32,265 bases of DNA from an uncultured Mucilaginibacter sp. (GCF_903913935.1 NZ_CAIWNH010000152.1:1-32265); one strand, 5' to 3'; shown: positions 23,091 to 31,021, numbered from the stretch's first letter. A program made the numbers and translations. The notes: generated by a model not told the origin, from the sequence alone.

Positions 23091-24074
23091 TCATTGCTGT
23101 TTGTAGGTATAATTTACAACATCCCCATCAAGCTCATTAATGGCAGCATGCGACGGGGTATTGTCCGTTTCCAATTCATCGGGGTGCATATAAAATACTC
23201 TTGCGGATTTTTTGATCCCTAAAAATTTGCTCAATGCCGTTACCAGGTTTGGGCGTAATTCATAATACCATTTAAACCATTTGTATTTCAACAGGCTTTT
23301 TTCGTCGAACCTTTTTACAGAGAAAACGTGCTGCAGGAAATAGTCTTTAGGATAATCATAATACAAGCCCCAGTTCTCGCGGCGGTTGCCAGGTTTATGG
23401 CCCGGAAAATATGCTGTCCCAAAGAGATAGTCCCATATAGAAAACTTAGTAGCGAAATTGGCATGAAAAACCTCGCGGTAATTGGCATGGTGCCATAAAT
23501 GCAATTCGGGCGAATTCAGAAAGTACTTTAATTTCCCAAACTTTACATTCACATTGGCATGGATAAACATGCCGAACATGGCATCAAGCAGGGCTTTGAT
23601 AGGTATTACTTCGGGATGTGCCCCTAAAATTATTATGGGTGCAAATTCAATGGTTTGATTAATGATAATTTCGACAACGTGAGACCTTGATCCCGCCAGG
23701 AAATCAACTTCTTTGCCGGAGTGGTGAGCCTCATGCGTACGCCAAAGCAACTTATTAGCATGCTGTAAACGATGGAACAGGTAGATATACAGATCATGGG
23801 TAACCAGGAAAAACAAAACCTGTTCGGTTATCGACCAGCTTCTGAAAAAGGCGAAACCGTGCCAGTGGATAAAATTTTGCAGCGATGGTATGATGTATGC
23901 GAAGATCAGGATCTTCAAAAAATAACTCTGAATGATGGTATACCATACCAAATCAACCCAAAAACCCTCCCTAAAAAAAGGCAGGCCTTTACGGTACGGC
24001 GAGATCCGTTCCCAGGAGATGATGAAGATCACCCAGCAAATGAGGATTGTTGTTGTGGTTTGAATTAATGTCAT
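23091..24074 (-). CDS. Sterol desaturase / fatty-acid hydroxylase superfamily membrane protein
   Basis: The 327-aa integral membrane protein has the histidine clusters of the diiron hydroxylase superfamily: H-D-L-Y-I-Y-L-F-H-R-L-Q-H, then H-E-A-H-H, then H-L-W-H-H-A-N-Y. An FGTAYFPG motif follows the third box. Several membrane helices lie in the N-terminal half. Bacterial members hydroxylate or desaturate lipids, carotenoids or alkylglycerols; the substrate is not deducible. The ATG at 24074 is directly preceded by four AAGTC words (24076-24105), so its leader is composed almost wholly of that repeat and no Shine-Dalgarno is visible. Confidence 0.92.
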   Translation of the reverse strand: MTLIQTTTTILICWVIFIISWERISPYRKGLPFFREGFWVDLVWYTIIQSYFLKILIFAYIIPSLQNFIHWHGFAFFRSWSITEQVLFFLVTHDLYIYLFHRLQHANKLLWRTHEAHHSGKEVDFLAGSRSHVVEIIINQTIEFAPIIILGAHPEVIPIKALLDAMFGMFIHANVNVKFGKLKYFLNSPELHLWHHANYREVFHANFATKFSIWDYLFGTAYFPGHKPGNRRENWGLYYDYPKDYFLQHVFSVKRFDEKSLLKYKWFKWYYELRPNLVTALSKFLGIKKSARVFYMHPDELETDNTPSHAAINELDGDVVNYTYKQQ

Positions 24075-24075
24075 T

Positions 24076-24105
24076 CTAAGTCGAAAGTCTTGAGTCTTAA
24101 GTCGG
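24076..24105. repeat. AAGTC-word repeat next to the hydroxylase start codon
   Basis: Four consecutive 7-nt words TAAGTCG, AAAGTCT, TGAGTCT and TAAGTCG lie directly upstream of the hydroxylase ATG on the minus strand. They form the left flank of the broken four-helix-bundle gene, whose right flank carries related inverted words at 24497-24590. Confidence 0.7.
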
Positions 24106-24161
24106 AAAACTATTTGTTCAATTTATTATTTAAATTTTTCTGGATTATTTGTCATATAAAT

Positions 24162-24488
24162 TTAGAGATACGTGACCGCTTCGCTTTGCTTATTAAGTTC
24201 GTTGTATTTGCCGACATCAATATAATTACAAGCAAGCGAGGCATCTAGCCAGGCTTGCGTTTCACCATTCTCCATATCTGCATCTGTAAGTTTACTCACA
24301 AAATGATTTGGGTATTTTCGCTTTTTATAAGCTTCTGCAATTTAAGCAAAAACCGATCTTGAAGATCTCCTTATTTGGTCAATAAGACTATATGTTTCTT
24401 CTTTTGGAAAACTTTTCGTTATTGAAAATATTTCCATCGATAACGCAAATGCTTTTTTATAAGCAATCAAATCTCTGAATGAACTCAT
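24162..24488 (-). pseudogene. Four-helix-bundle (S23/23S rRNA-intervening-sequence type) protein, broken by an in-frame stop
   Basis: Read on the minus strand from ATG 24488, the frame gives MSSFRDLIAYKKAFALSM..., then IRRSSRSVFA, an in-frame TAA at codon 49 (24344-24342), and then in the same frame IAEAYKKRKYPNHFVSKLTD and AETQ-type family sequence (ETQAWLDASLACNYI) to a final TAA at 24164-24162. This is the four-helix-bundle family (TIGR02436, 23S rRNA IVS/S23 proteins, 115-120 aa), whose consensus is S-R-S-V-x-A-N-I-A-E-A; the stop replaces the conserved Asn. At 109 codons it is otherwise full length with no frameshift, so the damage is recent, or the stop is a sequence error. The gene is bracketed by AAGTC-word repeats. 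Confidence 0.8.
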
Positions 24489-24496
24489 CGTTTAGG

Positions 24497-24590
24497 CCTA
24501 AAGTTTAAATCCGAAAGTCGTTATTTTTTATGCTTTTTCATGAAATATTTAAGACTTCGGACTTAAGACTTTAGGCTTCGGACTTAAAAC
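24497..24590. repeat. AAGTC-word inverted repeat downstream of the HAD-NeuB gene
   Basis: Left arm 24497-24520 (CCTAAAG, TTTAAAT, CCGAAAG, TCG words) pairs with right arm 24551-24575 (AAGACTTCGGACTTAAGACT and on), around a 30-nt loop of AT-rich sequence; another partial right arm follows (GCTTCGGACTTAAAAC, to 24590). It overlaps the first base of the HAD-NeuB stop codon and ends 9 nt from the start of the broken four-helix-bundle gene. It could end transcription of the sugar operon. Confidence 0.75.
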
Positions 24591-26017
24591 TATGCTTTCG
24601 CCTTTTCCTTATACTCTTCACTTATGTTAACCCTTAAACGTTTCATAGGGCCAAGTTCAGATTCGTACACTCTTTTTATGCCATCACCGGCTGCAATTTC
24701 CACATCGCGGATATCACGCACCAGGCGCTGAAAGCCTTGCGGCTCAACTGATGCGGCATGATCAGATCCCCACATGGCCCGGTCAAGCGTGAAATGGCGT
24801 TCTACAAACGTTGCGCCCATAGTAACTGCGGCAACGGTTGTTGCTAAACCCGTTTCGTGGCCCGAGTATCCAACCGGAATACCCGAATATTTGGTAGCCA
24901 GTGTCTGGATCATCCGAAGGTTCAGTTCTTCAGGTTTGCATGGATAAGCCGAAGTAGAATGTGCGATGAACAAAGGATAATGCCTGTCAAACGACCATAC
25001 CAGGTTCATTGCGTCTTCGATCTCTTTAGTTGTCGACATCCCTGTGGATAGCATCAACGGCTTCCCTGTAAGCAAAATCCGTTTGATCAGCTGTGTATCT
25101 GTTAAAGACGCTGAAGCCAGTTTATACAAAGGGGTATCAAATTGCTCCATAAAATCAACCGCTTCCACATCCCAGGTAGAAACGAACCAATCAATCCCTA
25201 CCTTTTTGCAATACTGGTCGATAGTGGCGTATTCTACAATACCAAATTCGGTTTTGCGCTTATAGTCAATGTACGATATCCGGCCCCATGGCGTGTCGCG
25301 CATAATTTCCCACTGGTCTTTAGGCACACAAAGCTCAGGTGTTCTTTTCTGGAATTTAACGGCAGTCGCTTTTGCCGCTACGGCCTCATCGATCAGTTGT
25401 TTGGCAATTTCAAGTGAGCCGTTATGATTGATACCGATCTCCGCAATAATATAGCAGGGTTCTCCCGGTCCGATTTTGATGCCGCTATTTAAAGTGATCA
25501 CTTCATTTTTTTGCCTGCTCACCTTTTCGCCTTTACGTGCAGCAATGATCATTTCCGCAACTTCCCTGAAACAACCGCTGCCGCCGTTATTTTCACAAAC
25601 TAAAGAAGCCATATCTTTAACAAAGAATATAGCATTTGCCGGGCAAAATGAAACGCCGGCAAGCTTCATTATTTCCAGGTCGTTTACATCATCACCAATA
25701 AAGCCAACTTCCTCGGGTTTTAAGCCAAGCCTGCTGATGATCTCCTGAAACACGGTGGGTTTGTCTTTAACGCCCAGGTGGAGTTCGGTGATCTTTAATT
25801 TTTCTGCGCGTTTAATTACCGATGGAGATAACTCCCCGGTAATAATGCCCGTAGTTACACCCGCAAGGTTTCGCAGGCGTTCAACACCCATACCGTCGCG
25901 GATATCGAACTTTTTCAGTTCTTCCCCGGCTTCGCCATAATAAACGCCGCCGTCCGTTAATACGCCGTCACAATCAGTGAGGAGTAATTTGATTCGTGAA
26001 AGTTTTGCTGCTAACAT
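24590..26017 (-). CDS. Fusion of KdsC-type HAD phosphatase and NeuB-family PEP-condensing synthase
   Basis: The protein has 475 aa from ATG 26017; an in-frame TTG 9 nt upstream is less likely. Residues 1-163 are a KdsC-like HAD phosphatase: LLLTDCDGVLTDGG with Asp15 and Asp17, GIITGE, and GFIGDDVNDLEIM. Residues 184-475 are a NeuB/SpsE TIM barrel: AEIGINHNG (192-200), KFQ (221-223), YKLASAS, LSTGMS, PVGYSGHE and ERHFTLD. NeuB enzymes join PEP to a sugar aldehyde to make sialic-type ulosonic acids; the HAD half would remove a phosphate from the product. The C-terminal SAF/antifreeze-like domain is absent: the chain ends just after KRLRVNISEE. That is unusual, because SAF shapes the active site of classical NeuB. 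Last gene of the operon, 32 nt after the SDR. Confidence 0.9.
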   Translation of the reverse strand: MLAAKLSRIKLLLTDCDGVLTDGGVYYGEAGEELKKFDIRDGMGVERLRNLAGVTTGIITGELSPSVIKRAEKLKITELHLGVKDKPTVFQEIISRLGLKPEEVGFIGDDVNDLEIMKLAGVSFCPANAIFFVKDMASLVCENNGGSGCFREVAEMIIAARKGEKVSRQKNEVITLNSGIKIGPGEPCYIIAEIGINHNGSLEIAKQLIDEAVAAKATAVKFQKRTPELCVPKDQWEIMRDTPWGRISYIDYKRKTEFGIVEYATIDQYCKKVGIDWFVSTWDVEAVDFMEQFDTPLYKLASASLTDTQLIKRILLTGKPLMLSTGMSTTKEIEDAMNLVWSFDRHYPLFIAHSTSAYPCKPEELNLRMIQTLATKYSGIPVGYSGHETGLATTVAAVTMGATFVERHFTLDRAMWGSDHAASVEPQGFQRLVRDIRDVEIAAGDGIKRVYESELGPMKRLRVNISEEYKEKAKA

Positions 26018-26049
26018 ATTGTTCAAGTTTAATTGGGTTCGTTATTTTA

Positions 26050-26856
26050 TTAAATCGCGGTCCATCCGCCGTCAACCACCAGGTTTGCACCTGTCATATA
26101 AGCCGAGGCATCGCTTGCCAGGAAAACCAAAGCGCCCTGGTAGTCTGTTGGTTGTGCCATCCGGCCAAGTAATGTTTTTGCTGAATAGTTGTGTATAAAA
26201 AATTCGTTTTGTGCATTCTCAACGCCTCCGGGAGAAAGCGTATTTACGCGTACGCCCTTGCTTCCCCAGTACGCCGCCAAAAAGCGGGTAAAGTTTATTA
26301 CTGCGCCTTTGGTAACCGGGTAAACAGCCGATTTATAAAAGGTTTGTTCGCCGCATTCATTCCGGTAAATAGATTGATCGGGCCCAACGATACCATAGGT
26401 GGATGCTATATTGATGATACTACCGCTTCCCTGTCCGGCCATCACGGTGCCAAAAACCTGCGAGGCCAGGAAAACCCCGGTTACATTTACATCGAGAGAT
26501 TTTTTAAATGCATCGAGCGGGTAATTTTCAAAAGCCGATAACTCTTTTGCCATTCCCGGATTTTCAAACATATCGTTGATGGCGGCATTGTTCACCAAAA
26601 TATCAATACTTCCGTAGCGCGTTAATATTTTATCACGAGCTGTTTTTAAAGATAACTCGCTGGTAACATCAACTTTTAATCCTCCATGCTGTTCGCCTAA
26701 ACTTGCGGCAAATTTTTCCGAAGCAGCTTCATCCATATCCGCTACCACCACATTGGCACCGGCTTCAGCAAGGGCTTCGCAGTGTTTTTTACCCAGCAAG
26801 CCAAGAGCGCCGGTAACAATTGCAGTTTTATCTTTTAATGAAAATATGTTAGTCAT
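26050..26856 (-). CDS. SDR-family oxidoreductase
   Basis: This is a 268-aa classical short-chain dehydrogenase/reductase. The NAD(P) motif reads TGALGLLG (15-22), a TGxxGxxG variant of the usual TGxxxGxG. It is followed by VVADMDE at the end of beta-2 (Asp suggests NAD), LVNNAA, the catalytic serine in INIAST, and Y-x-x-x-K as YPVTK. The C-terminal LSPGG and MTGANLVVDGGWTA are canonical. It probably oxidises a sugar hydroxyl to a ketone, or reduces a keto sugar, in the pathway of the operon, next to the aminotransferase that would use a carbonyl. Its ATG lies inside the first copy of the GTCATT repeat, so leader and start are built of that repeat. Confidence 0.92.
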   Translation of the reverse strand: MTNIFSLKDKTAIVTGALGLLGKKHCEALAEAGANVVVADMDEAASEKFAASLGEQHGGLKVDVTSELSLKTARDKILTRYGSIDILVNNAAINDMFENPGMAKELSAFENYPLDAFKKSLDVNVTGVFLASQVFGTVMAGQGSGSIINIASTYGIVGPDQSIYRNECGEQTFYKSAVYPVTKGAVINFTRFLAAYWGSKGVRVNTLSPGGVENAQNEFFIHNYSAKTLLGRMAQPTDYQGALVFLASDASAYMTGANLVVDGGWTAI

Positions 26857-26982
26857 TTGCTTCGCGTCATTGGGTCATTGGGTCATTTGCTTCGCGTCAT
26901 TGGGTCATTTGCTTCGCGTCATTGGGTCATTTGGTCATTGTTTTTCCGCTTCAATGACCTAATGACTTAATGACCAAATGAC
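26852..26982. repeat. GTCATT-word repeat with palindromic core between aminotransferase and SDR genes
   Basis: Three 22-bp units at 26852-26873, 26882-26903 and 26904-26925 each start GTCATTTGCTTCGC and end GTCATTGG; an 8-bp GTCATTGG word separates the first two. The left arm ends GTCATTTGGTCATTG (26926-26940); the right arm (26952-26982, CAATGACCTAATGACTTAAT and on) is its inverse, around an 11-nt loop. The repeat fills the whole 130-nt gap inside the operon and contains the SDR start codon. The units are not CRISPR repeats: there are no unique spacers. Confidence 0.85.
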
Positions 26983-26986
26983 TTTT

Positions 26987-28324
26987 TTATACCGCCTTCG
27001 GCTTTATATTATAGTTACTTACTTTACGGAAAACTGCTTCCAGCACTTCGCCTTTTAAATATTGTTTGATATTACCGCTTTGGATAGCTTCTTTCATTAT
27101 CGGCATTACATCACGGTATGCCGAAAGTGTATAGGCAATATCCTCATCGCTATGGCTGTAACACATGTTGTGGAAACCGGCCCACAGTACACCACGTTTG
27201 ATCATTTCCTGCTGCATCAGGGTTTTTACTTCAAGGCCATTACCGGCTTCGGGTGTAAAAGTCACCATGGACCGGCAGTTGTAACCGATGCAGCGGGTGT
27301 AAATATCCATCCCGGTTTCAATCGCGATCTGGTTATAGCCGTCTTTCATTAATCCACCTTTTTCGTCTAAATATTGCGGTACATTTTTATCGCGCAACTC
27401 ATTAATGGTAGCAATGCAAGCTGCCAGCGATAAAGCTTCGCCGCCAAATGTGGTGTAACTAAAGACTTCGTGATTAAACAGTTCCATTACATCAGCACGG
27501 CCGGTTAGCAGGGCAATAGGCATCCCGTTGGCGCATGCTTTTGAATATACAGCCAGATCGGGTTTTACATCAAAGTATTCCTGGGCGCCGCCGATCGCGA
27601 TGCGGAAACCTGTCCACATTTCATCAAAGATCAGCAGGGTACCATTTTCCTTACATACTTCGGCAAGTTCTTTAAGAAAGCCAGGTTTTGGCGCTTCAAA
27701 AATAAATGGCTCCAGGATGAGGGCTGCAACGGTTTCATCCAGCGCGGCTTTTATAGCCTCTATATCATTATACTCAAAAGTATAGGTCATGTTCTGTATG
27801 GCCTCGGGGATACCGGCATTACGGCTGGTGATACCGATATACCAATCGTGCCAGCCATGGTAACCGCAGCAAAAAACTTTCTCGCGTTTGGTAAATGCAC
27901 GGGCAACCCGTATGGCTGCAGAGCAAACATCCGCACCGGTTTTGGAGATCTTTACGGCTTCGGCATTGGGGATCACTTCCTGTATCAGTTCCGACAATTC
28001 AACCTCGAGCGGGTGCATCAGCGAAAAAGTAATGCCATCTTTCAGTTGTTTTTCGATAGCTGCATCCACAGCAGGGTAGGCATAACCCAAGGAAATAGGA
28101 CCGATGGCCGAGTTAAAGTCGATATACTCGTTCCCGTCAACATCCCAAACATGCGAACCTTTGCCTTTTTGCAGGTACTTTGGCGCTACGCCATTGGTAA
28201 ACTGTCCCGGGCCTTTTGCCAGGGTTTGGGTAACCGGTTTTTGAACTTTTACCGCGCGTTGGTACAGTTCGTTTGATTTACTTATATCGGGGTATCCGGG
28301 GTTAAATTTTACAGAATTTGGCAT
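26987..28324 (-). CDS. Class III aminotransferase (glutamate-1-semialdehyde aminomutase-like)
   Basis: The 445-aa PLP enzyme of fold type I has the pyridoxal lysine Lys262 in VYSKACANGMPIALLTG and the Asp of IFDEMWTGFR about 29 residues before it. HGWHDW and the GADVCSAAIRVAR region bind phosphate and cofactor. Homologs close to glutamate-1-semialdehyde aminomutase recur in surface-sugar clusters. Here it would move an amino group to a sugar carbonyl made by the SDR, or act as a mutase; it is unlikely to serve heme synthesis, given the context. It starts 15 nt after the transketolase C-terminal gene; its stop is followed within 5 nt by the GTCATT repeat. Confidence 0.9.
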   Translation of the reverse strand: MPNSVKFNPGYPDISKSNELYQRAVKVQKPVTQTLAKGPGQFTNGVAPKYLQKGKGSHVWDVDGNEYIDFNSAIGPISLGYAYPAVDAAIEKQLKDGITFSLMHPLEVELSELIQEVIPNAEAVKISKTGADVCSAAIRVARAFTKREKVFCCGYHGWHDWYIGITSRNAGIPEAIQNMTYTFEYNDIEAIKAALDETVAALILEPFIFEAPKPGFLKELAEVCKENGTLLIFDEMWTGFRIAIGGAQEYFDVKPDLAVYSKACANGMPIALLTGRADVMELFNHEVFSYTTFGGEALSLAACIATINELRDKNVPQYLDEKGGLMKDGYNQIAIETGMDIYTRCIGYNCRSMVTFTPEAGNGLEVKTLMQQEMIKRGVLWAGFHNMCYSHSDEDIAYTLSAYRDVMPIMKEAIQSGNIKQYLKGEVLEAVFRKVSNYNIKPKAV

Positions 28325-28339
28325 GGTATTCTTGTTTAT

Positions 28340-29278
28340 TTATTCAGAAAATTGCGGGATTGATATTTCGGGTTGATAGGCATTGGTATTGTAGCCCAAT
28401 ATTTTTTCGGCTATTTGTTTGCCGGTAAAGCCCTCGTGTTCCAATACGTTTGGCAATAAGGAGGGCTTGAACCATTTGTCCTTCAATGCCATCGGGATAA
28501 CCTTGGCAGTCTGGCAGTGCTTTAACAACACTTCGGCAACAATACTATAAAGGCCACCTGTTACGAAATGATCTTCGAGCGTGATGGTTAAGGTACTTTC
28601 CCGGGTAGCCTCTAATATAGCCTGCTCATCTACAGGCTTCAGGCTGCGCAGGTTGATCAAACCAACCGACAAACCTTCGTTTTTCAATATCTCAACGGCG
28701 ATCATCGCCTGTTCAAACAATAGGCCGTAGGTTAATATGGTAACGTCTTCGCCTTTTGAGATCACCTCGGCCTTGCCTAATTTAAATGGCCTATGCTGGT
28801 AATCAGTTTTGCGGGTATTGATGCGGACGTAAGACGGATGCGGATGCTTCCATATTTCGGGCAGCATCATTACCAGGTCCTGCTCATCGGCGGGGGCAAA
28901 AACCGTCATGTTCGGAATGCCGCGCATCAGTGAGATATCCTCCACAGCCTGGTGGGTAGGTCCATTACCATCAGATAAAAACCCTGGTATAAAACTGCTT
29001 AGTTTAACTGGTAGGTTAGGGATACCTGCGTCTGTCCTCACAAATTCAAAGGCCCGCATGGTTAAAAATGATGCGAGGGCATGTACCACGGGTATGCGCC
29101 CACGCAGCGCCAACCCGGCGGCAGCGCCAATCATGGTTTGTTCGGTGATGCCGGTATCAATAAAACGGTTGCCCAGTTTACCGGGGATATTGCGTACCAG
29201 GGCACGGTTTTCAGCCGTCATCACGATAAAACGATCGTCGGCTAATGCAGTTTGGGTAAGTAATTCTTCGTAGGTCAT
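28340..29278 (-). CDS. Transketolase, C-terminal subunit (split)
   Basis: The 312-aa second half of a two-gene transketolase comprises the pyrimidine-binding and C-terminal domains. Seen are DTGITEQTMIGAAAGLALRG, with the glutamate that activates the TPP pyrimidine; GPTHQAVEDISLMRGIPNMTVFAPAD; and the C-terminal LEDHFVTGGLYSIVAEVL of transketolase C domains. It pairs with the N-terminal subunit, whose stop is separated from this ATG by one base, so the two are co-translated. Split transketolases in bacteria often belong to pathway-specific clusters rather than central metabolism. Confidence 0.93.
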   Translation of the reverse strand: MTYEELLTQTALADDRFIVMTAENRALVRNIPGKLGNRFIDTGITEQTMIGAAAGLALRGRIPVVHALASFLTMRAFEFVRTDAGIPNLPVKLSSFIPGFLSDGNGPTHQAVEDISLMRGIPNMTVFAPADEQDLVMMLPEIWKHPHPSYVRINTRKTDYQHRPFKLGKAEVISKGEDVTILTYGLLFEQAMIAVEILKNEGLSVGLINLRSLKPVDEQAILEATRESTLTITLEDHFVTGGLYSIVAEVLLKHCQTAKVIPMALKDKWFKPSLLPNVLEHEGFTGKQIAEKILGYNTNAYQPEISIPQFSE

Positions 29279-29279
29279 G

Positions 29280-30143
29280 TTATCTCACCACTAAAGTTTC
29301 AGATGTTAAATTCGTTAAATGTTCGCCGTGCAATTCTTTCAGCAGGCTCGCCACCTCTTCGGCATTAAAATTACAGAACCACCTGTCGGCCCTGCGTTCG
29401 ATGCTGGGCAGCCCCTTACCGCGCACAGTGTCGGCAATCACCACATTTAGTTTGCCTGTTTCAAACGGAAATGCCGAAAACGCTTCGTGCAACGCTTCAA
29501 AGTTATGCCCGTCAATTCGTTTTACTGCTGCGCCGAATGCCTCGAATTTATCGGTTAAAGGTTCCAATGGGATCAACTCTTCGGTAGGCATATTGGCCTG
29601 GAAATGGTTCCGGTCGATCACAAAGATCAGGTTATCTAATTTGTGCGCATTAGCCACCAATGCGGCTTCCCAGCAAGTACCTTCGTTCAGCTCGCCATCG
29701 CCCATAATACAGATCACCTTGTTTTTGCCGCCCCTTATTTTAATATCCATGGCGACGCCTATAGCTACTGAGGGCAAATGGCCCAAAGAGCCTGAATGAA
29801 ATTCGATACCCGGAATATGCGTATTGGGGTGCCAGTAAATATGATCGTTAAGGGCTAAATGATTTTTCAACCGATCTCTCTCCAGCAAACCAAGTTCAGC
29901 GAAGGTGCCGTATAGCGCTGGTACATCATGCCCTTTTGAAAGGAAGAGGTAATCCCTGTCCGGGTCGTCAAGGTTGTTTGGGTTGATATTTAAAAATTCT
30001 GAATACAGGTATACAATCAAATCGGCGGCAGACAAGGATGCTCCAACGAAGCATCCGCCATCTGTTGACATTTTGATTATATGCTCCCTTACTTTTAAAG
30101 CAGTGGCTTCGAGCTGGTCAATTGGTATAGCTAAACTTTGCAT
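29280..30143 (-). CDS. Transketolase, N-terminal TPP-binding subunit (split)
   Basis: The 287-aa first half of a split transketolase has the TPP diphosphate-binding motif GDGELNEGTCWEAA followed after about 20 residues by IDRNHFQ. GHDVPALYGTFAELG and HSGSLGHLPSVAIGVAMD are transketolase signatures. The enzyme moves a two-carbon ketol unit between sugars. In this operon it may shorten or lengthen an aldose before PEP condensation, as the split transketolase of aminoshikimate clusters supplies iminoerythrose phosphate; this is inference. The gap to the SpsF-like gene is 51 nt. Confidence 0.93.
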   Translation of the reverse strand: MQSLAIPIDQLEATALKVREHIIKMSTDGGCFVGASLSAADLIVYLYSEFLNINPNNLDDPDRDYLFLSKGHDVPALYGTFAELGLLERDRLKNHLALNDHIYWHPNTHIPGIEFHSGSLGHLPSVAIGVAMDIKIRGGKNKVICIMGDGELNEGTCWEAALVANAHKLDNLIFVIDRNHFQANMPTEELIPLEPLTDKFEAFGAAVKRIDGHNFEALHEAFSAFPFETGKLNVVIADTVRGKGLPSIERRADRWFCNFNAEEVASLLKELHGEHLTNLTSETLVVR

Positions 30144-30194
30144 TTAATATGAATAAAACTTTAAAGTTAAATCCTGATCATTTAACTTTTGTTA

Positions 30195-31019
30195 TCAAAA
30201 AGTCAATTTTGTTTGGTCTGATGAAATAGTTTTCAATTCATCTATATGGTTACGGTACCAGTTTACGCCTGCGTAGCGGGCATTTATCTCATAAATCTCC
30301 GGCTTTTGTTCAAGCAGGCTAATGATATCATTGCAGGAAAAATCATGTTTGGCCGGGTATAACTCTTCGTAAACACGCTTAATAAACAAGTAATCAGCTT
30401 CATAATCGATCGCAAAGCGATGCGACATGGAATAATCTTTTCCTGTATCCCAGGTTACGTTTCCAATACTGAAGCTTTCAGGGTTTTCCCAGATATAGGG
30501 CGTGGTGTGCTCCAGCTCCAGGTTCTTTGTTGCTTCTTCCCAGGTTCTTTCAAGGCAGGCCATGGTCATGATCTCCACATCGTTCCCATCCGGAAAAGTG
30601 GCCGGGTGCAGGTTGCTTACGTAATCATATTCACCGGGGTGCTCAAAATAGAAATCAAGCACCTGGTCGATAAAGCGCGGGTCTATCAGCGGGCAATCCG
30701 AAGGGATCTTTAATACTATATCTGCATTGTGTTTTTTGCCGGCCTGGTAATGGCGGTCCAGCAGGTTATTGAGGTTGCCGCGAAAGCAGGGCACCTGTAT
30801 CCGGTCAGCTTCCTGTTCAATAATATCGTCGGCACTTTCTTCAGACGTAGCAATAACCACCAGCGCCTGGTGGCGGATCATTTTAAGCCGTTCGATCATC
30901 CTTGACAAAAGGCTTTCGCCCAATATGGGCATCATCACCTTCCCGGGTAAGCGGGTCGACGACATCCTGGCTTGTACAACTATTACAGTATTATCTGCCA
31001 TCATATTAAACGCGTACAT
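30195..31019 (-). CDS. SpsF-like cytidylyltransferase
   Basis: The 274-aa GT-A-fold nucleotidyltransferase of the SpsF/CMP-sugar synthetase group has VVQARMSSTRLPGKVMMPI, with the S-x-R-L-P-G-K cytidylyltransferase signature (about 14-28), and IPSDCPLIDPRFID for the metal/PPi site. NeuA and KdsB use the same motif to activate ulosonic acids with CTP, so it could activate the product of the NeuB fusion. SpsF proteins remain poorly characterised. The start used (31019) lies 2 nt after the previous stop, giving coupled translation; ATG at 31004 or 31001 is also possible, and removing 5-6 residues would bring the VVQAR motif nearer the N-terminus. Confidence 0.85.
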   Translation of the reverse strand: MYAFNMMADNTVIVVQARMSSTRLPGKVMMPILGESLLSRMIERLKMIRHQALVVIATSEESADDIIEQEADRIQVPCFRGNLNNLLDRHYQAGKKHNADIVLKIPSDCPLIDPRFIDQVLDFYFEHPGEYDYVSNLHPATFPDGNDVEIMTMACLERTWEEATKNLELEHTTPYIWENPESFSIGNVTWDTGKDYSMSHRFAIDYEADYLFIKRVYEELYPAKHDFSCNDIISLLEQKPEIYEINARYAGVNWYRNHIDELKTISSDQTKLTF

Positions 31020-31021
31020 GA

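Noticed and set aside
24162-24488. Two separate short genes rather than one broken gene
   Set aside because: The frame is the same on both sides of the TAA, and the joined sequence matches one family end to end; neither half would fold alone.
26852-26982. CRISPR-like array of 22-bp repeats
   Set aside because: The units abut directly or with an 8-bp fragment of the same word; there are no unique spacers, no leader and no cas genes. It is a simple tandem repeat.
26987-28324. hemL (glutamate-1-semialdehyde aminomutase for heme synthesis)
   Set aside because: Sequence is GSA-like, but it lies inside a surface-sugar operon and no other tetrapyrrole gene is near. Called only as a class III aminotransferase.
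28340-30143. Central-metabolism transketolase
   Set aside because: It is split into two genes, co-translated and embedded in the sugar operon; a pathway-specific role is more likely, though not proven.
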